The position numbers were made by a program, and so were the translations under genes. 64,000 nt of DNA from Podocnemis expansa (Eukaryota; Chordata; Testudines; Podocnemididae), in NCBI GenBank assembly GCA_007922195.1, contig ML681997.1:14119363-14183362 (forward strand). The letters are read 5' to 3'. Below the pieces are notes generated by a model. It worked only from the letters and a program-made list of their open reading frames with translations. It had not been told where the DNA came from and made no database searches. Below, one piece after another: positions 22,601 through 35,842 of the stretch (within the stretch, counting starts at the first letter, position 1; every line of letters begins with the position of its first letter).

Positions 22601-25600
22601 ACTTAGATCTGCTGTCTACTTTAGTTGAACTCTCACTCTGTGACTTTCCATAAGGATTTTTTGTACAAATAATCAGTAATGCTTTCCCAAAAGGAAAGTA
22701 GATTTTGATTTTTTTATACAAGCAACTTAGTGTATTGCCTTTAGGATATCAGTCTTTGTGTTAAAGTTGTACAAATGTTTGTAATTACTTTAGCAGGGTA
22801 AATGCAGCTTTTATTACTATAAATTTGCCTTATGAGAAATAATTTTTGGCATTGTAAGTATGAAGAATAAAATGAGGATGATATATATCATATTACAAAT
22901 AATTTTTACTATTTATACCTGTTACTCAAGTCACTGGTGGAATCAGTAAGACTTAATTAGGGAGCTTTATTTTATTTCAGAGAACAACTTTAACTTATTA
23001 CTGTAGGATTCTTATACAGATAGGGCAACTTTTAAAAAAAAAAAACCTGTTGAAAAGTATAGTTTATATGTTTTGAAAGATAAAGGGGTTTATAATAAAG
23101 TAGCATTATAACTTATACTTAGAGAAACTCTAGAGAAATCCATGCACTTAGCTTAATAAGACTTTAGTAGTAGTTTCTCTTGCATTGTGGCTAGTGTTCA
23201 CATAAGCCTGTGGGTATGTTTAAAGAAAAAGTTGCACATGGAATTTCTTAATATTAGAATATCTTCCTCTTTACATACAAAATCCACTCTCTTTAAGCAT
23301 TTAAGAGGAACCTTCATCTCATTTTAACTTAATAGGTTTAGCTATGCCTTAATAAACAGAGCTAGGAATGGCTTGCTGTAGAGACTATGAAAATGAACCA
23401 ATTGTTCCCTGGAATGTATGTGGTTATTTAAGGAATAGCAGGCCTGTTCAGGTGCATGAGGTGAGGAGCCAGAGTTTGACTGAAACAGTGTATCTAAGTT
23501 CAGAGAATCTAGTTCAAGTGAACTGAGTTACAAGCATACTGAAAAGAAGTAAGTGATACTCCCAGTTGTAAATCATCCTATTTCTAGGATCTATGTCTGT
23601 GGTATGACAGAATGCAAACTATGTCTCTCTTTCATTTAAATCTATTTTACCAGTGAATTGAAAAGAATTTATCTAAAAGCACACAATTTCCCAAAGTTAG
23701 GATTTAAAATTCCTACTTTAAATGGTTAGATTTTAAGTCTTGCTTACCTCAAACTTCTGCATTGTGCAAAGACTGAGTTTTCAGTTCCTGGAGTTGTTGA
23801 AGATAGTCATTACTCTACAGAACAGATAGACTTAGAAAACCTGGAATTTCCTTTTGTGCAGCCTCACCAGTTCAAAAGTAAGTGAATCCAAATGTATTAG
23901 TTTAAAATGTGAAATAAATAACTATTGTAGGATTTAAATTAGTTATGTAGGAAATGTAGAAATGCCTTTGCTAAGTAAACCAGACAGGAAGCTGGCTGGG
24001 CCTACATAGCAAGTTTCCAATCATCACAGAGGGTACATGCTTCTGATTGTCTCATAATGAGCAACACTTGTTGCAATAGGATTTTGCTTGTCTCAAGGGT
24101 TTGGGAAAGAGATATTAAGTTATGGGATTTCACAATTTTTTTCCCTCCCATCAGTTTGTAATTTTTATAATGAGATATAAGACAGTTAAAAAACCTTGAA
24201 AACACTTTTAAACCAAACCATGAATCTTTATTCCTACCCAGTAAGCGATGTTTAACACGCTACCCTCAAAAGTCTGTACTCTCAGCAGTGTTAGAAAAAG
24301 TTATATGGTCTCGAGGGATTTGCTAGACTCTGGTTTTGGAGAGAATTTTAAAGGGACAGCAGCAACTTGAAAATTACACTTGTTTGTGTCTCTACTTATT
24401 TATTGTTATAACAGTAAATTTGTATTGAGACACCAAAATGATAAATTGTGAATGGTGATGTTATTTTTTACTAATATTCTAAGATACTCAAGTATTTCTG
24501 ACTTAATTACCATACTGCCTAACTTTTATGACAGAGACTTGGTACAAAGAAGGAAGAAAGTGGCAATGTTAACTTTCAGAGATTCTGGTGTAATAGTGCT
24601 TTGTCTTTTGTCTAGTGCTGTGTCTTGCCCATGACACACAGGTGTTTAAGGTCTATACTAGCATGTGTGTGATCGCTCTTTGCTTTTCTCTTATAGAAAT
24701 GTTGGATTAAATTAGTATCCCTGTTGAGAAACAAGATTTGTTTCCTAAAGGTCTGCCAGCTTTTTCATTGCAATACTGTTTTTCAGAGTTTGTTAGTTAG
24801 CCATTTAAAAATTGCTTCCTGTGGGAAGCCTGCCTTGGCAAATGTGCATGACTTTAATCCAGAATTGTCACAGAGCTATTGAATAACCATGAGGCTAATA
24901 GTGTGAAAGATAAACCAGAAGTAGCACTTACATAATACTAAGAGACATTGCCTGATGCCACTAAGGTAGCCATGGCACTGTGCGTGTTCACCACTACAGA
25001 ACACTAGTGTATTTCTTAATGCTTGTGACATACTGTAAGAATTTCTTCAGAGTGTTCAGCGGGGACCATATAGCTTGGTGAATTAGTGAAGGACTCTAAA
25101 GCTTCAGTCTCTTGGACAGTTGGTGGATTCCAAATAGGTAGTGGTTGAAGAGATTTACCATGCATTGGCTGTCATGTGGTGTATGTGCAATGATTTTGTG
25201 AGCCCTACATGTCACAAATCCTGGTCGTAATGATCCCTTATCTCTTCAAAATCTATTCAAGAGCCACAATTCCAGTCGGCACTCGCTCCCACCTATGTTT
25301 GCAGAGAGGCCTAGGACCAAACATGCATACACTACCTCCTTTGTAAGTGTTTGGACTGCTATGGTGCATTGATAAGATGTTTTCATCTTCAGAGTGGGCT
25401 GGGTGGCAAATTCCAGGAGTGTGCTCACTGATCATGGTAAAAAAAAAATTACTTTCCATCCTTCATCTTTTTCATTGGATGTTACATTCCTGATGACCAG
25501 TCTCAGGATTAAAGCATATTCCTGAAAGGGCTGCTGGACTCATGACTACTACCAGGTGTTGTGGGGGGAGGGCTTGCAGGGGGCTACCACCACTGGAAAA

Positions 25601-26367
25601 ATTCATCTTAGCTAGCCTGTAGCTGCCCATCCCCATGCAAAGGTCAAATGTTATGCAGAAGTAAAGGTGGAATGGTGTGGTATTGTCACCCATCTCCTTT
25701 GCTGCTGGTGGCAGCTCCGCCTTCAGAGGTGGGTGGCCAGAGAATGGTGGCTAGCTCTTTACTGCTGGCGGTCACTCTTGCCTTCAGATCTGGGTGCCCC
25801 ACCAGCAGTCACTGTCCTTCACTCTGCCATCACAGGTGGGCAGCTCACACTCCCCAGAATATATTTCACATCCTTCTCCCAATCAGAGAACCTGCAAAAT
25901 GTGTAGCACAACTCACCCCCCAGACTTCTGGCTAGCATTAGCCTGCGTCAGCTCCCCTAGTGGGAAGAGACTGGTACCACCCCTCATTACTAACAACTTT
26001 TTGGAACCACTTTGCATCTCCTGCTTCTGGGTGTGGATTTCAATGGGCATGGGGCTTGCCTTACAGCTCAAAGTAAACTTGTAGTGTCCCTTCTGTATTC
26101 TTCTTGCCTCTGTGTGTGTTTGTTCTTCACTATGGAGAAAGCCTATCTAGTTCAGCTGTATTCATGACTTTCACTTTGTAATTACTCTACTGGATTTGCT
26201 AAATTGCCTTGAACAACTCAAACAGGCTACATTCTGAAATAATGTTTGACCTCTTTGAATGCTAAAGAAACGGCTATGGCTGCACAGAACTGGTAGAAAC
26301 AGTTTATCAGTGCTGTCCTTGTTATCAGTGTTGATATCAATTTTCCTAGAGAGCCTGGTAAATATAG

Positions 26368-26970
26368 TTCCAAAGTGGAAGCCATGTTAGTCTAATTCAG
26401 CAAAACAAATAAGGAGTCCTGTGGCATTTTAAAAGACTAACACATTTATTTATCACATGAGCTTTTGTGGGAGAAAATCCCACTTCATCAGACACTTTGG
26501 CTATGTTTTAAGCAGGTGCTTAAGTCGACTTAATAAAGTCTAAATTTGGCCATGGAGTTGTTTAAGTCAACTTAAGCCTCCAGTGCAGGGAAGTGTAAGT
26601 CCTGGGATCAGGTCACACTGTAATAGTAAATCAAAGCAGTTGTTAAGATTCAGACATGGGAACAGCAGATAGAGGAAGATGAGGTCAAATCACCTGTTGT
26701 AATGAGAAAAAAAAATCCAAAGTGCTTATTTAGTCTTGAAGAGGAAGTCAAATTTGAAAATGAATTCCAGTTCTGCCCTTTCTCTTTGAAGTCTTGATAT
26801 ATATTTATATAGCTATTCAATTGCCTGATCACTGTTTTGCTGAACTAGGCTAACATGGCTTCCACTTCGGAACTATATCTATATAGTTATTCAATTGCCT
26901 GATCACTCCATTGATGATTTGCAATAAATAAAGTTGTTAGTCTTGAAAAGTGCCACAGGACTCCTGGTAA
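26368..26970. mobile_element. Long fold-back repeat, rearranged
   Basis: Has GTTCCAAAGTGGAAGCC at the left, its inverted form near 26845-26872, and a further inverted arm piece at 26925-26967. The middle resembles the middle of the copy at 1362 (AAGTGTAAGTC, GATCAGGTC). A 22-base near-repeat occurs at 26811-26832 and 26885-26906. Confidence 0.65.
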
Positions 26971-28863
26971 GGTAGCTCTTCAACCAAGGGGGCTTAAGAA
27001 TGTATCAAACCAGCTTCTTGGGAGCTGATTGGATTATTATTGATGCCATGTGAAGAAAACAATAGTTCTCCCCTTCTTCCATTGTTTCTGAGTCCTACCA
27101 GAGAAAACCTTCTCGGAACTGATGTTTGATTAATATCCTGGCTTGCCCTGGAAAATGAAACCTTGTCAACTAAGGGTCTCTTCTCTGGCTCCCTGTATCT
27201 GCAAGCATAGACAGGGCCAAACCTTTCCGATAATTCTATTTCTCTTTAATGGAGTTTGGTTTTTGACAAATTATTACAAAATAAAGAAAGGCAGGATTTT
27301 GTTTAGTACTTGTTTATTATTGGTAAGCTCTGTATTGCGTGCCAAATAGAGTACTGTGTGCAGAAAACCAATCCTTTACACAGAGAAAGCCAGGAACATT
27401 AAGCTGTAGAACTAAGCTTTACATTTAGAGCAGGTGAAAATTGGTTAACTGTTAGGCAAGGTAGTAGTATGTCAGTTTCCTTAACGGACAGTTTGGTGCT
27501 TCTCGAATCAAGTCAATCAAATAATGAAGAGACCACATCAGATTGGGCTTTGTATAACTTTTGTACACAAGGGCGTTCTACCCTCAATCCACACGCAACT
27601 CCCATTGATATTGCACTGAATGTGAAAATTGTTAGCACCCTCTATGGGTCAAACAGTATTGTTAATTCATAGAAAAGGCCAGTATGAGAAAAATAACTGA
27701 AGATACTACTAAATGTATGCCACCAACAGCATGTTTAGATGCTTTATAGCCAAGTAGGAGAAAAAGTCCAAAGCGATTGCAATGGGAGGCTCTCATTCTG
27801 CAAAGATTTATACACATGCTTTACTTGACATGTGAGCCATCCCAGTGACTTCTGTGGGGTCTATTCAAGGTAAGCATGCATGTAGTCACTGCAGGCTAAA
27901 GGCTTTAGGCAGTGTAGAGATGGGGGGGGGGAAGGGGGCGCAGCTAACCAGTGAAATGTGCCATTAGTTTCACGATTTGATTTGATTTCTTTTCACTGGG
28001 AGGAGGACTGAGATTCTCTGGCATAAAATTATGCTAAATAAGTGGTTTCAAGAGGAGTATTTATTTAGGGCTACTGTGTCATATATTACCTTCATAATTC
28101 TAATCACCATAACAATTGTTGTTCAGGGGCCAATGACTGCATTGGTAGCTTCAATATTTTAGGTTCACCCAAGCCAACTTGCAAAGCTAGTTTTGTCCAG
28201 AAGAGAGAGCCCAAGAATGCAAGAACAGAGAGAACAACTCTCCTCATTTAGAAAGGGGTGCTTTCTGCGGAGAGGAGTTGTCGTTGTTCAGGAGAACTGG
28301 ATTAAGTTGCAGGTGTCTGCTGGATTGTCTGAAGAAAATAGGCTCGACTGTATGACCTTGCAGGGATGGTAAGCTTCTGGGTATTACAGACAAGTATGAA
28401 CTCTTTGTTGTCCTAAAATTCTTTTCTCTACATGGTTTATTATTGTAAGTAAATACTTTTGTTTTTAATACGGCAATCTTATCACTATATAAAACTCTGG
28501 CCACAAACTCCCAAAAGGAAGAATGAGTGTTGAACCCAGTCAGACCTGCTGGGTGAGCATGACTGATCCTCAGAATACCGAAGACCAAGTCCTAGCCTGA
28601 GTAAGGGCTAGTCTACACTGCTGCCTGATTTCGGCAGCAATCAAAGACAGATACACATTGTACTTAAAACACATTGCATGTCTCCCTACCATCTACTTAT
28701 CCTGCTGTCTTGAGTAGCCTGAGCTGGAGGGAAACCCCCTTCCCTCTGACTCAGCGCTGTTCCTTCTGTGGGGGTGGTCTGCCAGCATCCGTTTCCTGAT
28801 CTACCGAGCAGGTCTTCGCAGACCTGATCAGGGAGATGGATCTGATGGTGGTGAAGGGAAGAC

Positions 28864-28993
28864 AATCAAATCAATCAATCAAATCATAGGGCCAGAAGAG
28901 ACCTTGTGAGATCATCGAGTCCAACCCCCTGGGAATTGAACCCAGGACCTTCTACATGTTAAGCAGAGGTGCTAGCCACTACACTATTTGCAG
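28864..28993 (-). mobile_element. tRNA-headed SINE with CR1 tail
   Basis: Minus strand starts with a tRNA-like head (GTGTAGTGGCTAGCAC; B-box GGTTCAATTCC), followed by CCCAGGGGGTTGGACTCGAT and TCTTCTGGCCCTATGATT, a CR1 3' tail, and ends in a TGAT repeat. Typical of reptile SINEs moved by CR1. Confidence 0.8.
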
Positions 28994-30023
28994 GGCCTAA
29001 GACATGTGGAATTCCACCCTGTGATAGGTAAAGACATGAGGCCTGACACTTGAGGGGATACATTCAGATATAAGAAAGGGGGAAGGAGTGCAACTAGCTC
29101 TCTAGTCGTGACCATTACAATGATAATTGACCACTAAGCTCTTCTGAGTGCATGCATGTGTGTGTTTTCTAATTTCTAAGGGACCTATTCACTGTTGATG
29201 GTGCAGTTCCACTGCAGTTCGCGAACCTCCACATGTTTACACCAGTGGTGAACTTATTTTCAAATGCAACCATGCTACACTGCTCTAAATGATTTCGTCA
29301 GCCAAATCTGATAATGGTAGCAGGCCATTCTCGGTCGGTAATGGTTGTAGTTAACCAATTTTCATTACATTCAAAGCAAAGTCTTCAGTTAAAGGTAGCT
29401 GTTTTAATTCTGAATTTTGTCCAGGTCAGATTCTAGTAAATGACCCTTGATCAAGTCTTAATAAGCAAAGCAAAATAATTTAGCTTGAACCCAATTCTAT
29501 GTGTTCAGCAAGTTGATGTATATAGGCATGATTCCTAAAAGTCATGATTTTCCACACTGTTCCCATTGTAATCTAATATTGCAATACAGATTGGAGAAAT
29601 ATATAGAGTTTCAAATTGACACTTCTGTACAAAATTATTACAAGATTATTATAAAACATAAGTCAGAAATAAAAGCTCTGATATCTTAACATAAAATATG
29701 GCAGGTTCTGGTATTAAAGCAAAAATTGCACAATTACTTTTAAAATGAAACAGACTCTAAACATTCTGTAGTTTGTGTCCAAATGCCTCTGAGTGCATGC
29801 AGCAGGAGATAAATATTCAGAACCAGAGATTTGTCAAATGATATTAGTTAAAAATCTTTTGAATGAATCACCCTAGAAAACTCCTCCTATTTCCTTAAGA
29901 AAATATATATTTTAAGCCCCAATCCAGCAAAGACTTATGCATATGTAAAGTTCCACTGAATTCCACAGGATTACTGACGTGCTTAAGTTAATGTGTGTGT
30001 AAGTCTTTGCCAGATCCAGGTGT

Positions 30024-30309
30024 GAGGACCTGTCTATATGGAGAGTTTGCACTCCAGCTTGCTGCGCATTGTGCCCCAGCATGGACTCTCTGACTACCTA
30101 CTACAAGTTTCCTATGGCACTTTGATCTACTCTCATTTGAAGTAGGTGGAATGCTGTACAAAACTAAAACTGGGATAGATCAAAATGCATCATGGAACTT
30201 CTTGTATGTGAAAGAAGGGTCCACATGACCAGTTAGTGGCAGCAAGCCAGTGCACTGTACATTTAAACCCCAACTTGATGTGAACTAACTTTTCATGTAG
30301 ACAAGTCCT
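30024..30309. mobile_element. Miniature DNA element (GTCTATATGG ... CATGTAGACAAG)
   Basis: AGGACCTGTCTATATGGA and its inverted partner TCATGTAGACAAGTCCTT mark the ends. Resembles the turtle repeat with GTGTAGACAAGCC. Confidence 0.55.
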
Positions 30310-30592
30310 TAGCGTTCATGCAGCCAACTCTTTGCTACAATACGTTTTCCTTTAACAGATATGCTGTCCAAAATGATAGCAAGGGAAAATGTGTTCATTT
30401 AAGTTCAGTCTCATATTTGGCCCAAAATCAGTTCCAGTTGTTGGCAGGACACTAAAATGGGAAGTAACAGATTTCCAATCAGATGGTGATAAGAATTCAG
30501 GGGGAGTCTAATTTTACCCATTGTTCAATTTTAGAGAAACTTGCTGTCTTTAAAATACTCAAAGAGTAAAGTGTTGTAGTCATTCTTGAAGC

Positions 30593-30992
30593 CTGTGGTT
30601 CTCAACCAAGGTACGCATACCCCTTGGGGCACGCAGACATCTTCCAAGGGACACATCAACTCATCTAGGTATTTGCCTAAACTTTACAACAGGCTGCGTA
30701 AAAAGCACTAGCAAACTCAGGATAAACTAAATTTTCATAGGGACAGTGATTTGTTTATACCATTCTATGTACTACACGCTGAAATATAAGTACAATATTT
30801 ATATTTGTTGATTTATTTTATAATTATGTGAAAAATGAGAAAGTAACCAATTTTTGGTTAATATTGTGGTGTGACGCTTTTGCATTTTCATGCCTGATTT
30901 TGTAAGCAAGTAGTTTTTAAGTCAAGTTAAACTTGGGACCAAATCCGACTCCTGAAAGGTGTTCAGTAATCTGGAAAGGTTGAGAGCCACTG
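30593..30992. mobile_element. hAT-type element
   Basis: Ends CTGTGGTTCTCAACCAAGG / AAAGGTTGAGAGCCACTG. Internal AT-rich sequence, no gene. Confidence 0.6.
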
Positions 30993-31005
30993 TCTTAAGA
31001 CATGT

Positions 31006-31246
31006 ATTGAGGGCCATCCCTAGGTAGGGCAAATGGGGCAGCTGCCAAGAGCCTTGCGGGGCCCACACTGCTGCCCCCCCCCCAATGCTGGAGACCAGGT
31101 GAGCCAGCCAAAAGTGGTGGCCTGATTCAGCGCTGCCGGTCTGCCCCCAACCCCCCCCGTGTCCTGCTGCTCCGGCACAGAGCCAAGAGCAGCGTACGTG
31201 CCAGGCGGGTGAGTCGGGGCCCCGCAACCCCCTAGGGATGGCCCTG
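31006..31246. mobile_element. DNA element with inverted ends AGGGCCATCCCTAGG
   Basis: Left GAGGGCCATCCCTAGGTA and right CCCTAGGGATGGCCCTG are inverse over about 15 bases. GC-rich interior with C runs. Superfamily not assigned. Confidence 0.6.
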
Positions 31247-32835
31247 CATACATTCTCATTGTCTTCAGTAAGAGTTTGGCCTAGGAAGAGACTGTAAGAT
31301 TTGACCCCAGATAAAGTTTATCAGAGGCCTATTCCTATCAGCTCTCAGCACGTGGAACTCCCATCATCCTCAGCAGAAGTTCTGGGCATGGGCCATTTTC
31401 AGCACCAGACCCTGGCAGCATTCACATAAGGCACATTCTGAAGGTGCTACAGTCTCTTGCATCTGAAAGTTATTTGCTGAATACAAAGAATCCCCATGGA
31501 AGGATTTAGTGAAAGACCATCTTAGATGAAACTTTACATCCCAAAATATTACTACAGACATTATCAACAATGGAATTTCAACACTGTGGAACGTGCTTTT
31601 TAGGGAATGGCAGCACTACATGCATTTGTAAGCGTTTCATTGTCTCTGTTATTTATTCTTCTGCTTTGCTGCGACACCTGTGGGAGAAAATATAAAACAA
31701 TTAAAAAAAAAAAAAAGTTTCCTGTACATGATGTACTAGTTGGGGAAACTGATTTTAAATGCAACATTAAATAAGCCAGACACCTCAATACACTTAAAAA
31801 AAGGAGAGAGAGGGGGGAAACAAACAAGAATGGTAAAACTATTAAATATATGTATTTTGTGAAAACTGTTTCATTCATGCACTGAGAGACTAACTGTGTT
31901 TTAAGAGTTTAACTATGTTTTTTGTTCTAGAGCTGGTCACTACTAGTAATTCAAGATCCTTTAAATAATAGATGTCCTGTTCTCCATGCTGAATGCTGGA
32001 ATATAGCTCTGGGTTTTCAGTTGTATGCTTGTTACACCCACCAAGTTTAGGGACCAATTTTGCTTCCTCTGCAGGAGCTGGCAGTTTTGCCTTGGATTTG
32101 GGTACTGATCCTACAAGTAAATCTGAGTAGACCACTGACTTCACCTAGAACTCCATGCGGGCATCAGGTTCTTCTAGCACAGAGTAATTTGCACAAATTG
32201 AGTTTTGAGTGCAGCAAAGTGGGGCCTTTATTTTTAGCACATTGGTGGCAAAAAATATTTAAACAGACTTAACTGAATCTTTCTAGTGTGTCAATACCCA
32301 GAAGAAAACATCAAAATTCCAGGGTTGAGAAATTCTACACTTGCACAGCCTTCTTCCAGCAAGTAGTCCCATTATAGATAAGAGCGTTACTCATGTGAGT
32401 TAGGGACTTCAGGGCATGTTTGCAGGACAGAAGACCTAATCTGTAAATTTTAAGGCGCCATCTAGCTCATTGACCATACAAAACTTCCACTGGATCTCAT
32501 AAATATACTACAGATATGCACATCATGGCTAAAGATGTATACTCAGAAGAGTGAATAATTAGAGTCTAGTGGAAGATTAGAAAATTTAAGACCACAACAA
32601 GCACTGGATCTGTTGTAGAGGGCAAGATGGGTAGTTAGCCCTTTGAATTAAAAAGCTAAAATGAGCTGATACAAAAATTATCCCCCCCCCTTTTTTAAGA
32701 CTGAAGAAACACAGTCCTCCACATATATAATAAATAATACACAGTATGTAGGACTTTTATATTTTTCTTTGTAACAGCTGATACATTGAAATCTATTTCC
32801 TCCCTGATTTATTTTCTTTTTCCTCCCTTTCTATG

Positions 32836-32913
32836 GCAGGTGATATGCAGAAGGTCAGCCTAGATGATTGTAAGGGTCCCTTTTGGCCTTAAAAGCTATA
32901 ATTCTAGATAATA
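32836..32913 (+). mobile_element. CR1 3' tail fragment
   Basis: Reads CCTAGATGATTGTAAGGGTC, CCTTTTGGCCTTAAAAGC, TATAATTCTA, a CR1-type 3' end. Confidence 0.6.
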
Positions 32914-34388
32914 AAATAAAATTAGAGCATATCAATGCCTGTCTTTATTCCTCTGCTGTTGCAGATGCACAACATGCTAAAATCTGGTAGAGATTTATCT
33001 CTGATCTTTCAACTGGATCTGGCCAAGAGGAGCCCTTTTGCCCAAACTGAACTGCAATGATTTCAAGATCCAGCAAAAGGCTTTTAAAACAAACTATGCC
33101 CCAAATGAAAATTAGTTCCTCTGATTCCAGGCAAACTACATTTCCTTGGCTTACCAAAAAAAGCTGTATTTTGGTAGAAAGGAAAGAGGGATGGAAATTC
33201 AGCCACTTTTGTCTCAAGAGGTTGATGATGACTAATAGCACAACTCATCTCCTAGTTTAACTGAGTTTGTTCCTGCTCTCTCTTACTGGGAATGTTTATT
33301 GCTTAGTGGGGTAACAGGGCTGCTGCTGTTTGTATTAAATGTGGGAAAAATGGATTGGATGTACAGCAAGACAGGTGAGGAAACAGCGGTGGGTAGGGGC
33401 TATAGGGCAGCAGAAGTAAAGGGGTTTTTCTCACCTATTCCTCTTTAATTCACACAAAGAAAATAACTTAGAGCACCAGAAAAGAAAAAATTTCAGAGTT
33501 GGGACCAGGGAGGGATCACCGTAGCATGTTCTTCCACTACTTGACCATTAGAGGGCACTGACAAACAGATTATGAAGGTGGGATCCTAACATAGCTAGAA
33601 TTTTGAAACACCCTGAACTGTGAATTTGCCTTTACATTTATGGCTTTCTCTCAGTATCTTTACTGGTCTTACAGGGTTGATCCAAAGCCCTCTGCAGTCA
33701 GTGGAAACACTCATTGATTTTTCAACTAATTTTGGATCAGTTCCTTAACGTACATTCTTGTGTGTGGTTTTTCTGTGTATTCAAAGGTGGGTCTGAAAAG
33801 CCTGGACGTGGCTCAGTTACTGCCTGGGCAGAAATGTTACAAAATCAAGTATGGTCATCTTGCTCCAGATGCCATTAACATTCCTGAGGCTACGCTTCTG
33901 ATGTAAGGGGGGCTCGTACCTTGATTTGTGTCTCAAATCTGAATTAATTCTGCTATTTACTGCTGTTCTTGTCAGCCTTTGATGACTGGAGTCTTAAAGG
34001 CAGCACAGCAGTTTTTCACATTTTTCAGCATAAAGAGTGTGAAGCTGTAGAGAAAGGGTGTGACTGGGGCAGGAGGAGTCACAACACCAGGAACTCTGGG
34101 AATGGCATGACCTGGCCCTTGGGTTGTCTTACACACACTGCACTGGGGGGGGCACCATTTTGAAGAGGGCACTGCGCTCCCCCACCAGTGTGACCTCACA
34201 CTCATGCTGATGGGATTGGAGAAGCACTTTACATTATGGCATCTCCTGTCCAATACCGGACAGAACCACATCTGGTTTTGTCTCAGTACCAGATGGGGAA
34301 CAAACAACCCAAAAAGAGGACAGTTGTTTTATAGCCAGACAAATGGCCTCCTTACAGAACACATAGAGCTTTGGCTAATTCTGGACTA

Positions 34389-34417
34389 CCAAAATGCTAG
34401 AGAGAGAGAGAGAGAGA
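34389..34417. repeat. (AG)n microsatellite
   Basis: Short GA repeat in the stretch between the two formin units. Confidence 0.85.
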
Positions 34418-34665
34418 CTGGTTTCTTTCCAGGTAAGTTACAGCAGTCTTCAGGCTGCTGATGCAGAATATACAGAAAAAATATCTTAGCAGATGCTCCT
34501 GTGTCTTCTATTTCACCATCATTGGATGACTGGCTAAGGGAAATAAGTTTCCGGGGATCACTAGGGAGGGGTTATCCCATGCTTCTTACCCAGTAGGAAA
34601 CTGCAGACTCAGTAGAATAAATGCATTTTGCTCTTGTAATCAGAGATTTCAGGTTATCGGCTCCT

Positions 34666-34671
34666 TTTATT
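34666..34671 (-). terminator. Possible polyA signal for INF2 CAAX form
   Basis: AATAAA on the minus strand about 1.1 kb after the CAAX stop codon. Weak evidence only. Confidence 0.25.
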
Positions 34672-35204
34672 ACAGTAGCTCGTGATTAGAATGCAAAGGA
34701 AAACATGTAACTATGCAATTTCAGTACAGTCCTTTCCAGCCCCATTCAAATATAAATATAGGCAAACTTAGGACAATGAAAGTCTTAGTAGGGTGCACCC
34801 AAAACTTTCTTGGAAGGTAAAATGTCTAGAACTTACAGTAGCCGGATATCAGGTGTGAGGTGCAAAGGCACTTGGTAAAGAGTTTCAGGAAAAACTAGGT
34901 TTACTTGTAGTTGCATTCATATCTCAAACAAAGCAAAATGAAGGCCCAATCCTGGAACAGTGTATGCATGTGCTTAACTGTAAACAGCTTCATGTTCCAT
35001 TCTCTTCTGTGGAGTACTCATGAGCCTGATTTTAAGCACATGCCCAAGTCCTTGAGACATCGGCATTGACTAGCATGTGAAATTTGGATTTCAGGTGGGG
35101 ATGGTAATGCCGTATAAGCAGAATTTCTTCTTGAGTCCACTATTCTGCTTCAGTTATTCCAGTAAACATGTTAAAAACAACTCTGTAATGGAGAAGCTCC
35201 ACCC

Positions 35205-35335
35205 ACCACATCTGGCAAAGTGGGTTGCAGCTCATGAAAGCTTATGCCTGAAGAAATGTGCTCATCTTTAAGGTGCTCCAGGGCGCTCATTGTTTTTGCT
35301 CTGTACAGACTAACATAGCTACCCCTCTGGAAATT
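35205..35335. mobile_element. Related fold-back repeat, single arm
   Basis: Carries GCTCATGAAAGCTTATGCC and ends AGACTAACATAGCTACCCC, matching the right arm of the copy at 40565. Confidence 0.55.
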
Positions 35336-35786
35336 GCCACCCACCACAGTAAACCTTGGGGAGGAACAGTCAGGATGAATGTACTGAAGTTACATTTTTA
35401 CAATTTTTGGAAAAAAATCATCACACAAAAAGCAAGGACTCGTTATCCAAACAAGCTGAGTTTGCTTGGTTAAGGTCATTAACACCAGATCTTGTGGTCT
35501 CTGGTAGAAAAGGTAGATTGGCTGCTGTGCTGCTGACAGAAGACAGACATTTAGACCCTGTTTCTGCATCACTCGGGGTATTGCCACTGACTCCAGTGAG
35601 GCAGGATCAGGTCCTTGGACAGTGATAATCACAAAGAGATGGTTTAAGATAACCCCAAGAACAGATATGCTGATATTAAGGCAAAAAGCTTAGCCGACGT
35701 GACAATAATTTATACCATCATGAAGTGCGTAAAGTCCCAGTGCTGAGGTTAGTTCAAATAAAAGCAACTTTGCATGTTTACATACC

Positions 35787-35842
35787 TCACTGTATCACAC
35801 AAAGATTTTTGGTTTTATTAGCTCCCGTATCAATGGCAAGCA
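35787..35842 (-). CDS. INF2: INF2 CAAX terminal exon (...TKNLCVIQ, stop)
   Basis: 56 nt. From the acceptor ttaaaagcag, with the single G left by the previous exon, it reads [18 protein letters not shown] then TGA. CVIQ is the prenylation box I recall for the endoplasmic-reticulum form of vertebrate INF2. Phase, strand, distance (about 2 kb) and motif all agree. It is too short to appear as a long ORF. Confidence 0.88.

Larger units (their letters stand above)
19607..35786. other. Stretch between the two formin units, no exons recognised
   Basis: About 16 kb that either separates two genes or is one large intron. Holds MIR, hAT, SINE and fold-back pieces. The part 22000-24900 is AT-rich without repeats I know. 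ORFs here are short and give no family resemblance. Confidence 0.55.

Noticed and set aside
31890..32144. 84-residue minus ORF between the formin units
   Set aside because: No family resemblance, and the surrounding text looks like degenerate repeat; kept only as a candidate to check by RNA.
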